This document shows, piece by piece, positions 1 to 11,600 of a stretch of 64,000 bases of DNA. The position numbers and the translations under genes are program-made. The notes beneath the pieces were generated by a model. That model searched no databases. It worked only from the letters and a program-made list of their open reading frames with translations, and was not told where the DNA came from. Positions within the stretch are counted from its first letter, which is position 1; each line of letters starts with the position of its first letter. Origin of the DNA: Corythucha ciliata (lineage: Eukaryota > Arthropoda > Insecta > Hemiptera > Tingidae); NCBI GenBank assembly GCA_038030265.1, contig CM075938.1:7913009-7977008 (forward strand). The letters run 5' to 3'.

Positions 1-436
1 GGCTAAATTGCTAAATAACGAAATTTTAGGGTCAAGCATAAATCAGGTTATCGTTGCTTCGTTGGTTTTGTTTGTTTGTTTGTTCGTTTGTTTGTTTTTG
101 TTCCTTTACTTTTTGTACTTATTCATTTTATTTTATTTATTTATTTCTTATTTTTATTTCTCAACTATGATGGACTGAAGTACTCTGGGAGGGGTTCTGA
201 CCCCCCAAACCCTCTACATGGGCACGCCACTGGATCTTATTATCCTCACTTTTTACTGTATCCCAAAAAAAAAACAAAAAACAAGGATTCAGATTTCGTT
301 GCTTCATAGAAAATACAACACCACCCCTAGAGCTTGGACTACGCCCCTGCAAAGCGATAAAAAATTCGGATTTACTGACGCTTGAAAGTTCCCCCCCTCC
401 CTCACTCAAATTCCCTGAAATGAACGATTAACCGTG
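1..436. other. Left flank, no gene seen
   Basis: No credible exon is visible. The stretch holds a TTTG-rich and ATTT-rich low-complexity tract (about 60-170). Near 335-350 is a phrase (CTTGGACTACGCCCCTGC) that resembles the inverted end of the GGGCGTAG-type hAT-like repeats found elsewhere in the window. The short open frames here are low complexity. Confidence 0.6.
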
Positions 437-532
437 TGTTATGTATCTACAGACTAGTGAAAACACATGCCTTTTAATTATTAAAATAAATAAAGATTTT
501 TCATTCGGTCATTGAACGGAATAAAATACACA
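437..532 (+). repeat. 5' LTR of the Ty3-type element
   Basis: 96 bp, TGTTATG...ACACA. It matches 3111-3206 at every position I compared. It is very short for an LTR but contains an A/T-rich segment that ends in AATAAAATACACA, which could serve as a polyadenylation signal. Confidence 0.9.
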
Positions 533-550
533 TCAAATCTGTCGACGAGG

Positions 551-3075
551 ATGGCAGCGAACGACCTCATCCAATCGCTCATTTGGACGCTGCAAACGTT
601 CTCGCAACAGCAGCAACAAATTCTTTCCTCCACGTTATCGTTAGGAGCAGAGTGGCTTGCTGGCTGAATGGATTTATTTCATAAGTTACAGAATGGAAAA
701 TATTTTTGTACGCTCGATCTTCACAAAGCGTACCTCCACGTTCCAGTCGATGAGGAAAGTGCTCTTCTCCAATCGCTATCGACACACTTGGGCACGTACA
801 AGGTGAACAAGTTAGCTTTCGGAGTGAAGACCGCTCCCAATGAGTTTCAACGCATCATGGATGAAGCCTTGCTCTGTATTCCGGGTACAGCCGTCTATTT
901 CGACGATATAATCGTCCAAGGTTCAACATTGCTCGAATGCTACGAACGCCTCGTGATGTGCTTCGACAAACTGCGTTCATTAAACCTTCACGTCAACCTC
1001 GAAAAATGTCAATTTTTCAAAACCTCGGTCAAATATCTCGGTCATCAAATAACGGCCGAAGGACTACAAAAATGCGATGACAAAATAGACGCCATTCTGA
1101 AGGTTACACGTCCAAAGAACGCAGATCAAGTACGATCCTTCCTCGGTCTGGTTCTTTATTATTCAAAGTTCATCCCTAAAGTTTCAACTTTAACAGCACC
1201 CCTTCGAGACCTTCTTCGTAATAACGTCGAATTCAATTGAACTCCCAAATGCGAAAACGCCTTCACCTTGTTAAAAAAAGAAATAGTCGGCCCTAGAAAT
1301 TTGGTTCCTTTTAACAATTCCTATCCCGTCATTTTAGCGACCGACGCTAGTCCCGTTGGAATCGCAGCCGTGCTTTCTCACAGAATCGACGGGGAAGAAA
1401 AACCGGTAATTTTAATCTCGAGATCTTTGTCAAAAGCTGAACAAGCCTACTCCCAGCTTGACTGTGAAGCTCTCGCCGTTTATTGGGCCGTCAGGAGACT
1501 TTACCATTATTTATTCGGTCGTAAATTCACCTTAATTTGCGACAATAAACCATTAGCCCACATCTTCGCCCCTTCCACGAAAATTCCAGTAATATCAGCT
1601 GCTCGCCTCCTTCGTTACGCCACTTTTCTCGGCGGATTTTCGTACAACGTTGAACATAGACGCTCTGGCCTGAACTGCAACGCTGCCTATTTATCCCGGT
1701 TTCCTTTACCCCTGGATTCAGAACACGCTACGATGCTGAATATGACGTATCCGCTACCACAATAAAGCAGATTACATCTTCAAATTTAGTCTACGCGGAC
1801 ATTTTAGCAGCAACAGCCGTTGACCCCGACCTGAAAATCTTAAAAGATCGGTTGATGTCAGGCGCCGAAAGAAATGTTGAATTTGCGCTTCATGACGGCA
1901 TTGTATTTCGAGGAAGCCGCGTGTACATTCCAACTTCCTGTCGCGAAAAAATCCTGGAAGACCTTCACTCTACGCACACCGGAATCGTCAAAATGAAAGC
2001 TTTAGCTCGTCAATACGTCTATTGGCCATCCATTGATAAAGACATTGAACGTCCGTCAAGTCTTGTGCGGTATGTGCGAACCAACTATCATCTCCCTCGA
2101 AGGCCCCTCCACACATTTGGGAACAACCATCAACCCCCTGGTTCCGAATCCATATCGACTATGCCGGTCCAAAAAATGGATTTTATTACTTTGTCGTCGT
2201 AGATTCTTTCTCGAAGTGGATAGAAGTCGTTGCCCTCTCATATCCACCCTCAACGGCCTCCACGATTCGCCACCTTGAAAACATGTTTTCTAGATACGGC
2301 TTACCGTATACTCTCGTCTCGGACAACGCGTCAATTTTTACTTCCGACGCTTTCAAAACTTTCTGCCGAAACTACGGCATTCGTCACTGTTCATCAGCAC
2401 CCAACCACCCTGCTACAAATGGACAGGCTGAAATCGCAGTCAAATCTTTGAAAAGAAAGCTCGAATCTGAAAACGTATCTTCAGGCAATATAATGAACTC
2501 CCTCGATAAAATTATTTTCAAGATGAGAACGACTCCTCTGATAGACGGTAAAACACCATCCGAACTGTTTCTTGGCCGGAAAATCCGTACATCTCTCGAC
2601 ATCCTACGTCCCCCTCGAGAGTCTAGAAAGGACATAGTTTCGATCTATCATAACTCCAAATCGTTGAGAACCCTTCGTCTTGGTGAAAGAGTGCTTTCAA
2701 GAAATTATAGCGGTCCATGTCAATGGAAATTAGGAGAAATCGTCCAGAAACTTGGCAAATTGCACTACATCGTGAAAGCTCGACAACGGTCACACGATAA
2801 AACGGCACATCGATCAGTTAAGAGCCACGTTAGTAACAAAGGGAGACGATCCTGTTGCGCCTCGGAAATCAACCAATCAAAAGAAAGTGCCATTCGAAAA
2901 ACGTCTAGCTTGTTTTTACCAAGTTCCTACCATTCGCAAACAGAATAACAACACCAGCGAACAATACCCTGGGAATTCTGAAGAAACCGTCCGATCTTCA
3001 TCACCTGCGACGGAACCCCTACCGCTTCGTCGCTCGATCAGGAAAAGAATTCCTAGAAGATTTTTAGATCTGTGA
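551..3075 (+). pseudogene. Degenerate gag-pol of the Ty3-type element
   Basis: An ATG at 551 opens a 38-codon gag-like reading frame rich in Gln that stops at TGA 665-667. The same frame continues directly into RT (TLDLHKAYLHV; catalytic YFDD at about 897-908), so a deletion joined the gag start to the middle of RT. An in-frame TGA at 1238-1240 replaces the usual Trp between RT and RNase H. RNase H follows (ATDASPVGIAAVL, about 1340-1380). A frameshift near 1745 precedes the integrase zinc-binding and core regions, and further frameshifts lie near 2060 and 2180-2280. The C-terminal tail (RRSIRKRIPRRF) ends at TGA 3073-3075. The element cannot make a complete polyprotein. If it moved recently, it must have used enzymes from another copy. 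Confidence 0.85.
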
Positions 3076-3110
3076 AACTTCGCCACAAACTTCAAAATAC
3101 AAGGGGAGAC

Positions 3111-3206
3111 TGTTATGTATCTACAGACTAGTGAAAACACATGCCTTTTAATTATTAAAATAAATAAAGATTTTTCATTCGGTCATTGAACGGAATAAAA
3201 TACACA
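3111..3206 (+). repeat. 3' LTR of the Ty3-type element
   Basis: 96 bp, apparently identical to the 5' LTR at 437-532. It is preceded by the polypurine tract AAGGGGAGAC at 3101-3110. Confidence 0.9.
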
Positions 3207-3769
3207 TAAACTATTCAAAATCTTCAAAATCAAAGGTTTTATATTGACTCAAAGTGGAGATTTCCGATGGCGAAAGGGGGGATACACGTTTTTTCGAAGA
3301 CAGTAAAAATCGGGATTTCTGAGTGCCTCATTACAGCGAGCATAATGCAAGGACTGAAAAAACGTTGAGTTTTGGGGTCTCTAAGTCATAATTTTGGGAA
3401 GTTCAAGAAGAAGGGGGGGGGGGCTTAACTCTCATAACTGTTGGGAACGTACACATCAAATAGCAGGTTGTCACAGTCCCCCTTCTCATTCTTGATAAAA
3501 CAAATTGTTTCCTAATTTGACGAATTCACGATGACGGGGTGTGGGATGATTAGGTAGATGGCGGGAGGGTGGGTGGGTCGGGGGGGGGGGGGTTGTAACC
3601 AACCGGCCTTGATTCCTGTAATTACGGGCGCTCGAATCATCTCCTCATTGAAAAGATAAGGCTACAGGCTACAGGCAACTCAATTATCGCCGATATAATA
3701 CGGTTTTAGATTATATTTTATGAGACAGAAAGTCGAATTAACACAAAATAGCTGGCAAGTTGTATACGG

Positions 3770-3822
<53 letters not shown>

Positions 3823-4520
3823 ATCTATCACTTTTCACTTCAACATATCCATGGGGTTCAGACCCGCATTATGCAATCTAAACGCCGACGGCGGGTATAA
3901 TAAAGGCTTCCTTGTTCTAGTTATTGAATGTTGGGGGGAGGGGAGGGGGGTATCTTGAAAAACCACTCGACCAACTTGATATTTTTTCAATCAAATCGTT
4001 TCGCTAGAAACTGTATGGACGCCGTAAAAAACGCTTGTCACTTCGTCATTATCTAGCATTCTACATTTATCGACTCATTTTTTTGATTTTTTGGATCCGT
4101 TCGGAATAATTTAGTCGCGCGGCGTCCAAAAGATAAAGCTTATTAACTTTTTTTTTTGTAGTACATCATCAAACAAAATAAGTTCGTTATTTTACATCTA
4201 TTTTTTATTCTGAAATCGTGAAGCTCATAATAATGAACTCAAAGTCCAAAAGTGTTGATTTTTTTTTTTTACGAAGTTGAAAACTGGAAGATTTTACGCT
4301 CGGTATTATGCAAATATGACAAGACTACGGCCGTAATTGCTGTTAGTTATGCAACTTTTCGCGTTTCGCAAATACGGCAAGGTAAAGGTAATGACCCCCT
4401 CCCCCCTCTCTAACCATTAAGGCGCATTCGATTCGGTGTTTAAATGGCGTATTTCAGCATACCATTCAATAAATAAACAAAAAAAATAAAAAAATAAAAA
4501 AAATAAAAGAAGAAACTTAC
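3207..4520. other. Non-coding stretch with homopolymers
   Basis: No exon is supported. It contains G-runs (3411-3422, 3580-3592), an AG microsatellite and T-runs. It may be intron of the minus-strand gene whose first coding exon is at 4521-4630, but no downstream exon could be recognised here. Confidence 0.5.
3773..3820. repeat. (AG)n microsatellite
   Basis: About 24 uninterrupted AG dinucleotides. A shorter AG tract lies at about 6299-6331 in Hs2st intron 4. Confidence 0.95.
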
Positions 4521-4630
4521 GGTTTGTCCGGTTGGGATTTCCTGACGCGTTTTTCCTCTTCTTGAATTTCTTCGGCTCGCGTGACGCTTTTAGTGCGTCT
4601 GAGTCGCAGCCCTTCGTTGTCAGAAGACAT
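4521..4630 (-). CDS. First coding exon of an unidentified gene (partial)
   Basis: On the minus strand an ATG at 4630 opens 36 codons plus two bases. The frame ends exactly at a strong donor (ACC|GTAAGT, donor from 4520 downward). The peptide starts MSSDNEGLRLRRTKS and continues with a Glu/Arg/Lys-rich, probably helical stretch (RAEEIQEEEKRVRKS). I do not recognise the family. The next exon is not found in 3207-4520; it may lie further left, beyond the Ty3-type insertion or outside the window. The 5' leader has two notable points. A polypyrimidine tract plus AG lies just upstream (exon boundary about 4677), suggesting a 5'-UTR intron. A 5-codon upstream ORF (ATG at 4647) ends in TAATG, overlapping this start codon. 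A CACGTG E-box (4874-4879) and a CCAAT box (4895-4899) lie further upstream. Confidence 0.55.
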
Positions 4631-4677
4631 TATTTTTTATTTTCCATCGAAAATACACAAACAACTCCGCGTACTCA

Positions 4678-5620
4678 CTAAAAAAAAAAAAAATAATAAT
4701 AAATAAACTTATCTCACTCTCGTCACAAGTTTCAACGACGCGTACTAATTTATTTTATCCTTTTAGTTGTTGAGAACCGGGGTGAAGGGGGGGAGAGGAG
4801 AGTCTTCGAAATGAACTCCGTCCACTACTGCCGAGACACTTGCGAGATTTCTTCTCTTAAACAACCATATAACCACGTGTTTCAGCAGCAACGACCAATA
4901 CCCCAGCGTGTAGCCGCCTAATTAAAGATAATCCCTCTTCTGTCACTCCCACTTTTAGTTCTCTTACTCCGAGAAGATCCACGACGTCTAAACTTGTAAA
5001 AGGAACTGATTTAAAGATTTGAAAGGATAAAAACAGTCTCGAGATGGGAGGAGTTAACGAATGGGCTAAAGGGGATGCGAGGGGGATGAGTCAGGTACAT
5101 TCCATTTTTTTTTTTCTTCTTTTTTTTTGTAGTTTCTACGCTTTTCTTTTAATTCCATGAAATTTGACATGAGTTCTCCTGTTTACCTTCATTAGAATCT
5201 TTTAAGACGTTTATCTAAAAAATAAATTAATTTATAATAAAAAGATCAAAATACAAAAAATCACAATTATGGCCATTTTTTTAAGTACTCCATAAGTAAC
5301 CAATTAGCTTCCCACAAAAAACGAAACTAAATAATTGTAACAAAACAATAGGCCCAAAACCGAACAAAAAAAAACTATAAAATACACAAATCAGGTACGC
5401 AATACTGATCAATTTCGTTGTCTGGCATTGAAAAAACGACTTACACCCACCGTCTTCACAAAAAACCAACGCTACAATTTAAGACTTTTTTTTTTTTTTT
5501 TTAAATACTGACGTTGAGCTTCAGCTCCTATCGAGCATGGTCGACTTTCTATCAATTATTCTTTATCTTTTGATATGTTTTTTGTTGTTTTTTTTTTTTT
5601 TTAAGAGCAAAGGAAGAGAT
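4678..5620. other. Intergenic, promoter side of the partial gene and 3' side of Hs2st
   Basis: No coding sequence is supported. The segment lies between the start of the minus-strand partial gene and the stop codon of Hs2st, so it should contain the Hs2st 3' UTR (toward 5620) and the promoter of the partial gene (toward 4680). It contains several A- and T-homopolymers. I could not place a polyadenylation site with confidence. Confidence 0.5.
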
Positions 5621-8600
5621 TCAATTTTTAGGACTTATCTTTTCATACATAAACTGCTGTCCTCGGTCAATGATCCGACCGTCACCGGCGCGAGAAATCT
5701 TTTTTTTCAAATAATGAAATTGACTCAACGCAAAATCGTACAGTTCCATTTCCATTTTCCAAACGGTCGATTTTTTAATTTCGGCCAGGGTTTCATTCGA
5801 GGGTTCGATTTTTTGATTGGTCCGACGAAGATGAGCCTTTTTACCTGCGGAGAACACCCAATTCGTATATAAATTGGGACTGGTGTAAGTGGAAGTGAGG
5901 GGGCGGTGAGGAGCAAGGCGTTTTTTTTTGTTTTTTTTACTTGATTTGAAATGTTGAACGGCTCCCTTGAAAAATGACGGTAGAGTCGCTTCAAGTATCG
6001 CTATAAAGTCCGCGAGTTCCTCCGTGACGCCGACGACCAAATAACGTGAGAGTATATTTCTTTTGGCCTCTTCTAGTGCCCATTCGCTTCCAGGCTCCCT
6101 GAAACAAAAAAAAATAATAATAAAAATAACTGAAAGCAATAGCGGTTGGTCGGGGGAGGGGGTGGGGGTGGGGTGTCATACCAGCATTCGGGCGCGTGAC
6201 CGCATAAGAAAGGTATTTGAAGCCACATGTTGTCGGGATTACAATCGGGTTGTTTTCTTTGAACGCACTCATCAAACGTCTGAAATTAGGCGTGAATAAG
6301 AGAGAGAGAGAGAGAGAGATTGAGAGAGAGGTAGAGTGAGGCCGGAGAAGGAAAGTGAGAGAGAGCGAGTTCAGTGCAATTTTTTTTTTTTTTTTTACCA
6401 TTTTATCGCCGTGTTTCCTTCGAATCAAATGAGGACGGTAGTTGTCGCCGTATCTCATGAAATAATAGTAGGAGACGAATCGATCCAACGGTTTTCTAAG
6501 CAAGTTGATGTATATAGGATTCTGAACTGTGCCGAACCTGTCGGAAATGGTCAAAATTTAAGAGCGAGTAACGGCACTGTAGGTAAACAAAGGGATTTAT
6601 TCCATTGGGACTGAGTTTTAAGACACCCTACAGACTTTATAAGGGTTGAGGGGGTGGGGAGAAGGTTGAAGAATCAGAGAAAGATGTACTGATGGGTCTA
6701 TAGTCACTTTCGGAACATGGAAGCAACCAGCAGAGCCCCTCAATGGCAATTAATGGAAACCATAAATCATGAGCCATAAACGCGACATATCTTCGAGGCA
6801 ATAACAAGAGTATAAAAGGCGCCACAACATTGACGAGTCAAGACACCCCGAGGTTTCGTTAAATTTAGATTATTGAAGAGATCGCTTCTTGACAAGCCAG
6901 AGCGTGAAATCTCCGTAAAAGCCACAACCACCGCAAAGCACCAAACCACAGCAAATTAGGTACCAAGCCAAGCGGAAGATCTAAACCACGTACAATACAG
7001 CTCCAAACGAAAAGAAGGCCCAACCACAGCAAAGCTCCAACAACAAATAGCCCTAAACATAGTGATGACCAACCACAGCAGAGCTCCCATCCACAAAAAG
7101 CTATAACCACAAAACGTTTTAACCACTTAGAAGCGCCAACCACAATAAAGCTCCAGACCACAGCGAAGCTTCGAAACACCAAACAACAGTAAAGTAACAA
7201 CCACAAAAAAAATCCAACCAGCAAAGGTCCAACCACAGCAAAGGTAAAACCACAGCAAAGATCCAATCACAGCAGTGGTCCAACCACAGCAATGGTCCAA
7301 CCACAGCAATGGTCCAACCACAGCAATGGTCCAACCACAGCAAAAGTCCAACCTCACGAAAGGCCGAAAACCGCAAAGATTGATACAAAATGCTCATTGA
7401 CAGATGGTCCATCTACTGCAAAGGTCCAACCACAGCAAAGGTCCAACCACAGCACAGCAAATGTGTAACCACAGAAATGGTCCAACCACAGCCAACGTAA
7501 AACCACTGCAATGGTCCGACCACAGCAATGGTCCAACCACAGCAAAAGTCCAACCTCACGAAAGGCCGAAAACCGCAAAGACCCAACCACAGCAAAACAC
7601 CAACCATAGCGAATGTCAGACCAAAGCAATGGTCCAACCACAGTAATGGTCCAACCACAGTAATGGTCCAACCACAGTAATGGTCCAACCACAGCAAAAC
7701 ACCGACCACAACAAATGTCCGGCCAAAGCAAAGCTCCAACTAAAAAAAGCTCTAACCACAGTAAAGCCCCAACCATAGCAAAGGCTCAAACCACAGCAAC
7801 ACTCCAAATCACAGCAAAGCTCCAATCCACGGCAGAGCCCCCCCCCTCCCACTAAAAATAACCAAATTGGCGATCTACGCCTTAAAAATTGCTAACTGAT
7901 CTCTTGCGATATATAAATTACTTTACAGACCTATTTGCATATCAAAATGGGTAAACATACTATTCACGCCTTCAAAATAATAGCAAAACCGATCTTTTGA
8001 ATAGTTAAACGGAAAATTTAAGCCCTTTCAAGAACTAAAAATGGCCAAACTATGGCCATTCGCGCCCTAAAATGGTAAAACTAACGGCTCGCGTCTTGAA
8101 TGCTGGGGAAAACTGGCAATTTGCGCCCCAAGATCAGCCAAACTGACGATTCTCGCTTCACATTTAACTGGCAAAACTGACGGTTCGCGCCAAAAAAATG
8201 GTAAAAACTGAATATTTGCGCCCATGGCAAAACACACAATACGCGCCTTGGAAATGGCTAAACCTGACTAGTTGAGCCATTGTTGACTAGTTGGAATGAC
8301 CAATAAGACGATTCATGCACAGAAAATGGCTCAACTGGCAATTTCTGCCCTACTGGTCATTCTACGATAGCACTAAAAATGGCTAAATTGAACCCCCCCC
8401 CCTCACACTAAAATGCCCTAAAAAGGCAAACTAACCATTTGTGGCCTAAAAATAGCAATTCACGCCCTAAAAATAACCAGTTGTATTCCCCCCTCCCAGA
8501 AATTCAAACCCTAAAAGTGATAAGGCTGACCCACTCTCACCCTAGAAATGACTTGAAGGACTAAACGCATCCTGGTAATGGAAAAACTGACCATTTTGCG

Positions 8601-11600
8601 TCCTAAAATGATTAAAATTGACGATTCACGCCTCAAAATGACAAACCAGAAGATTCGAGCCTTCGAAATGGCTAGACTTGACTATTTGCACACATAAAAT
8701 ACCCAAACTGCCAAATCACACACGAAAAATGGCTAAACTGGTCACTCGGGCCCTAAAAATGGCAAAACTGAGCATTCGCGTTAAAAAAAAAAGTTTAAAA
8801 CGACCGTTTCCGCCTTAAAATGGCTCAACTGACGAATCATACATTGGGAATGGCCAAACTGCCAATTTGCGCGGATTAAATAGCCAAACGGGTCCATCAC
8901 GCATTGAAAATTGTCACACTGTCGACCATTTTTTGTGCACCAAAATAGCAGGACTGACGATTTAAGCCTTGAGAAACTGTTGAGTTTTCTGTGGTTTGAG
9001 AGTGTTTCGTGATTGAAGCAATCCGTGGTGAGGTCATTTTGAGGTTAGAGCGTCCTGTAACCTGTAATCTGAGTGTTTTTGTGATTAGGGCTATTTGAGG
9101 TTTGAAAATTGATAAAAAGCGCTAATTCGCGACTAACATTTGAGAAAAAGTGTTAATCCATGGCCACGTTAGAGAAAAACCACTTGATTCCTGGAGCTGA
9201 CATATTAGTTTTTTTTCGCAAATGCGGCTAAAATGCTCATTTTGCATGCTCGAATTGGTATTTTAGAATAAAAAAATGATGTCAAGTACGGCTAGCTACC
9301 TGCAGCTAACACATTCCATCGTGTGGATCAATCCTGCGCACTTACACTTAGCTGGATCTAAACCAAGCTAATTCAGCGGCAACCGGCCAATCCAAATGGC
9401 TAAACTATAACCGTTCACACCTTAAACACGACTAAACCGACTATTTTGTCCCTTGAGAATTTGACAAGAGACAAATAACGCCCTACAATTCGCAATAATA
9501 ACTCTACGCTCCATCAAAATGGCGCTGAAAATGGCAAAGCTGTCGGCTCGCGATCCAAAAATGGCAAAACCGCCCAATCACTATTCGGGACACACAAAGA
9601 AAATAGCCCAAAACTGGCTATTCACTCCTTGAAAACAGCTAACTAGCAGTTCACACTCTAAAAAGGGCAAAACGACCGATTCAAGCCTTGAAAATGGCAA
9701 GATCCACCCTAAAAATGGCAAATTATGGCCCTTGGCACCCTGGAAATGGCTTGACGGACTATTATCGCCTTAAAAATGGCAAAACTTATAATTTACAACA
9801 CTTAAATATCCTAAAAACTGACGCGCTTACTTATATCCGCAAGCACTTACTTCACGCACTTAAACGTGGTAAACTGACAATCCTAAAAATGGCTAAAATG
9901 ATAATTGGCGCCCCAAAAATGCCGATTTTTTTGGCATGGGTTTGGCAAATGGGTGTTTTCCACCCAGAGAGAGCGATTTTTTCTCAATTTTAGCCGCGAA
10001 TTACCGTGTTTTCTCAATTTTAGACGCGAATTACCGTGTTTTCTCAATTTTAGACGCGAATTAGCGGTTTTTCTCAATTTTAGCATGGGCGTTGCATCGC
10101 GAAAACCGTGAATGTGCGCTATTTCTCGATTTAGTCGGCGAATATGCGTTTTTAAATCAGTTTTAGCCGCGAATTGGAGTGTTCGAAATTAATTTTAGCC
10201 GCGGACTTGCCCGAAAAACAGCAAATTAGCGCGTCATGTTCTCAATTTTTTTTACGGACGTTAGCTTCGAGACAACGCGAATTGGCTCTTATTATACATT
10301 TTCTAGCCGCGCATTAAGGTAAACGTTCCCGTGAACAGCGCACACGCGAATTCGCGGTTGGGGTGACCAATGGTCAGTCCATCGATTTTAGGACGTGAAT
10401 AATCAATCAATCATTTTTTTTTAACAACAAGTCAGATTAGGCATTTTAATGGCATAATGGTCGGTTACATCATCAGCAAGGCACAACAAATGATCAGTTT
10501 GGCTAATTGTATGAGAACGTACCATCGTAAGTTCAGACATTTTCATGGCGTGAAGGCTCAGTTTGGCCATTTTTGATCCGCGAATAGTCGATTTGGCCAG
10601 TTTCAGGACGGGAAAAGTCTGTTTAGGCCTTTTCAAAGCTCGAATTGTCAGTTTAACCATTAATAGGCCGGCAGAATAGAATCAGTTTTAAAAATTTTAG
10701 GCCGTGAATACCCAGTTTGGGAATTTTTACGGCGCAAAACTGTCAGTATGGCCATTTCGGTTGGCACGAATGAGTCACAGGGTGATATTTTCAAGGCACG
10801 AAGCGCCTGGTAACAATTATTGGACTATTCGCGTACTGATAACAGCCAAACTGGCGATTCCCGCCGCTCAAAAAATAGACAAAATGACTGCACACACCCA
10901 AAAAATGGATCAACTGACAATTCATGCAGCCCTGGAACGCCTGAATCGACCATTCGTGCACCGGAAATGGCCAAACTGACCATTCGCGCCATAGTGTTGA
11001 CGGACTCTATTCGCGTCCTGACAGACTGTTCGGGCTCTGAAAACTGGTAAACTGAGTTTGAAAATGCTTGAAAAGGAGTTTCCTGCCTTAAAAATGGTCA
11101 AATCGACCATGCGCGCGCCAAAAATTACCGAACTGGCTATTCGAGTCAAACAAATTGGCAAAACAGACTCTATGCGGTGTAATGAGCCCTGAAAATAGCT
11201 ATACAGACGATTTGCACCTTGAAAAATGTCTAAAAAGACGACTTCTGTCCTGAAAATACGATGCGCGATTGGGAAATTCGCGTCCGAACGGACTATTCGC
11301 TTCCTGAAGGACTCCATTCGCGCCCTGACGTACTATTCACCTCCTGACGAACTATTCGCGTCCTGACGGACTATATTCACGTTCTAACGGAATATTCGCG
11401 TCCTGAAAACGGGTAAACTGAGTTTGAAAATACCTGAACAGGTATTTCATGATTGTCAAATCGACAATTCGTGTGGCAAAAATTGCCGAACCAGCTATTC
11501 GCGCCAAAAAATCGGCAACACTGTTTCTATGCGCCCTGAAAATAACCGTACAGGCGATTCGCACCTTGACAATGTTTAAACAGACGATTTCTTTCCTGAA

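Larger units (their letters stand above)
437..3206 (+). mobile_element. Ty3/gypsy-type LTR retrotransposon, internally deleted
   Basis: Two 96-bp direct repeats (437-532 and 3111-3206) begin TGTTATG and end ACACA, so they have TG...CA termini. They look identical base for base. A purine tract, AAGGGGAGAC, abuts the right repeat. Between them is a short gag-like start followed by reverse transcriptase, RNase H and integrase sequence on the plus strand. The internal region is only about 2.6 kb, roughly half the usual length: most of gag, the protease and the N-terminal part of RT are missing. I could not find a target-site duplication (left flank CGTG, right flank TAAA), nor a convincing tRNA primer-binding site after 532. 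The integrase wording (MKALARQYVYWPSIDKDI) resembles Mag-type Ty3 elements, but the clade is an inference. Confidence 0.9.

Noticed and set aside
4340..4400. Possible plus-strand exon ending at GGCAAG|GTAAAG
   Set aside because: No acceptor or conserved peptide could be defined and no gene model connects to it.
6865..7852. Overlapping minus-strand open frames rich in Trp, Val, Gly and Leu
   Set aside because: They are translations of the 17-bp minisatellite in several frames at once. The unit lacks stop codons, there is no conserved domain, and they lie inside an Hs2st intron.
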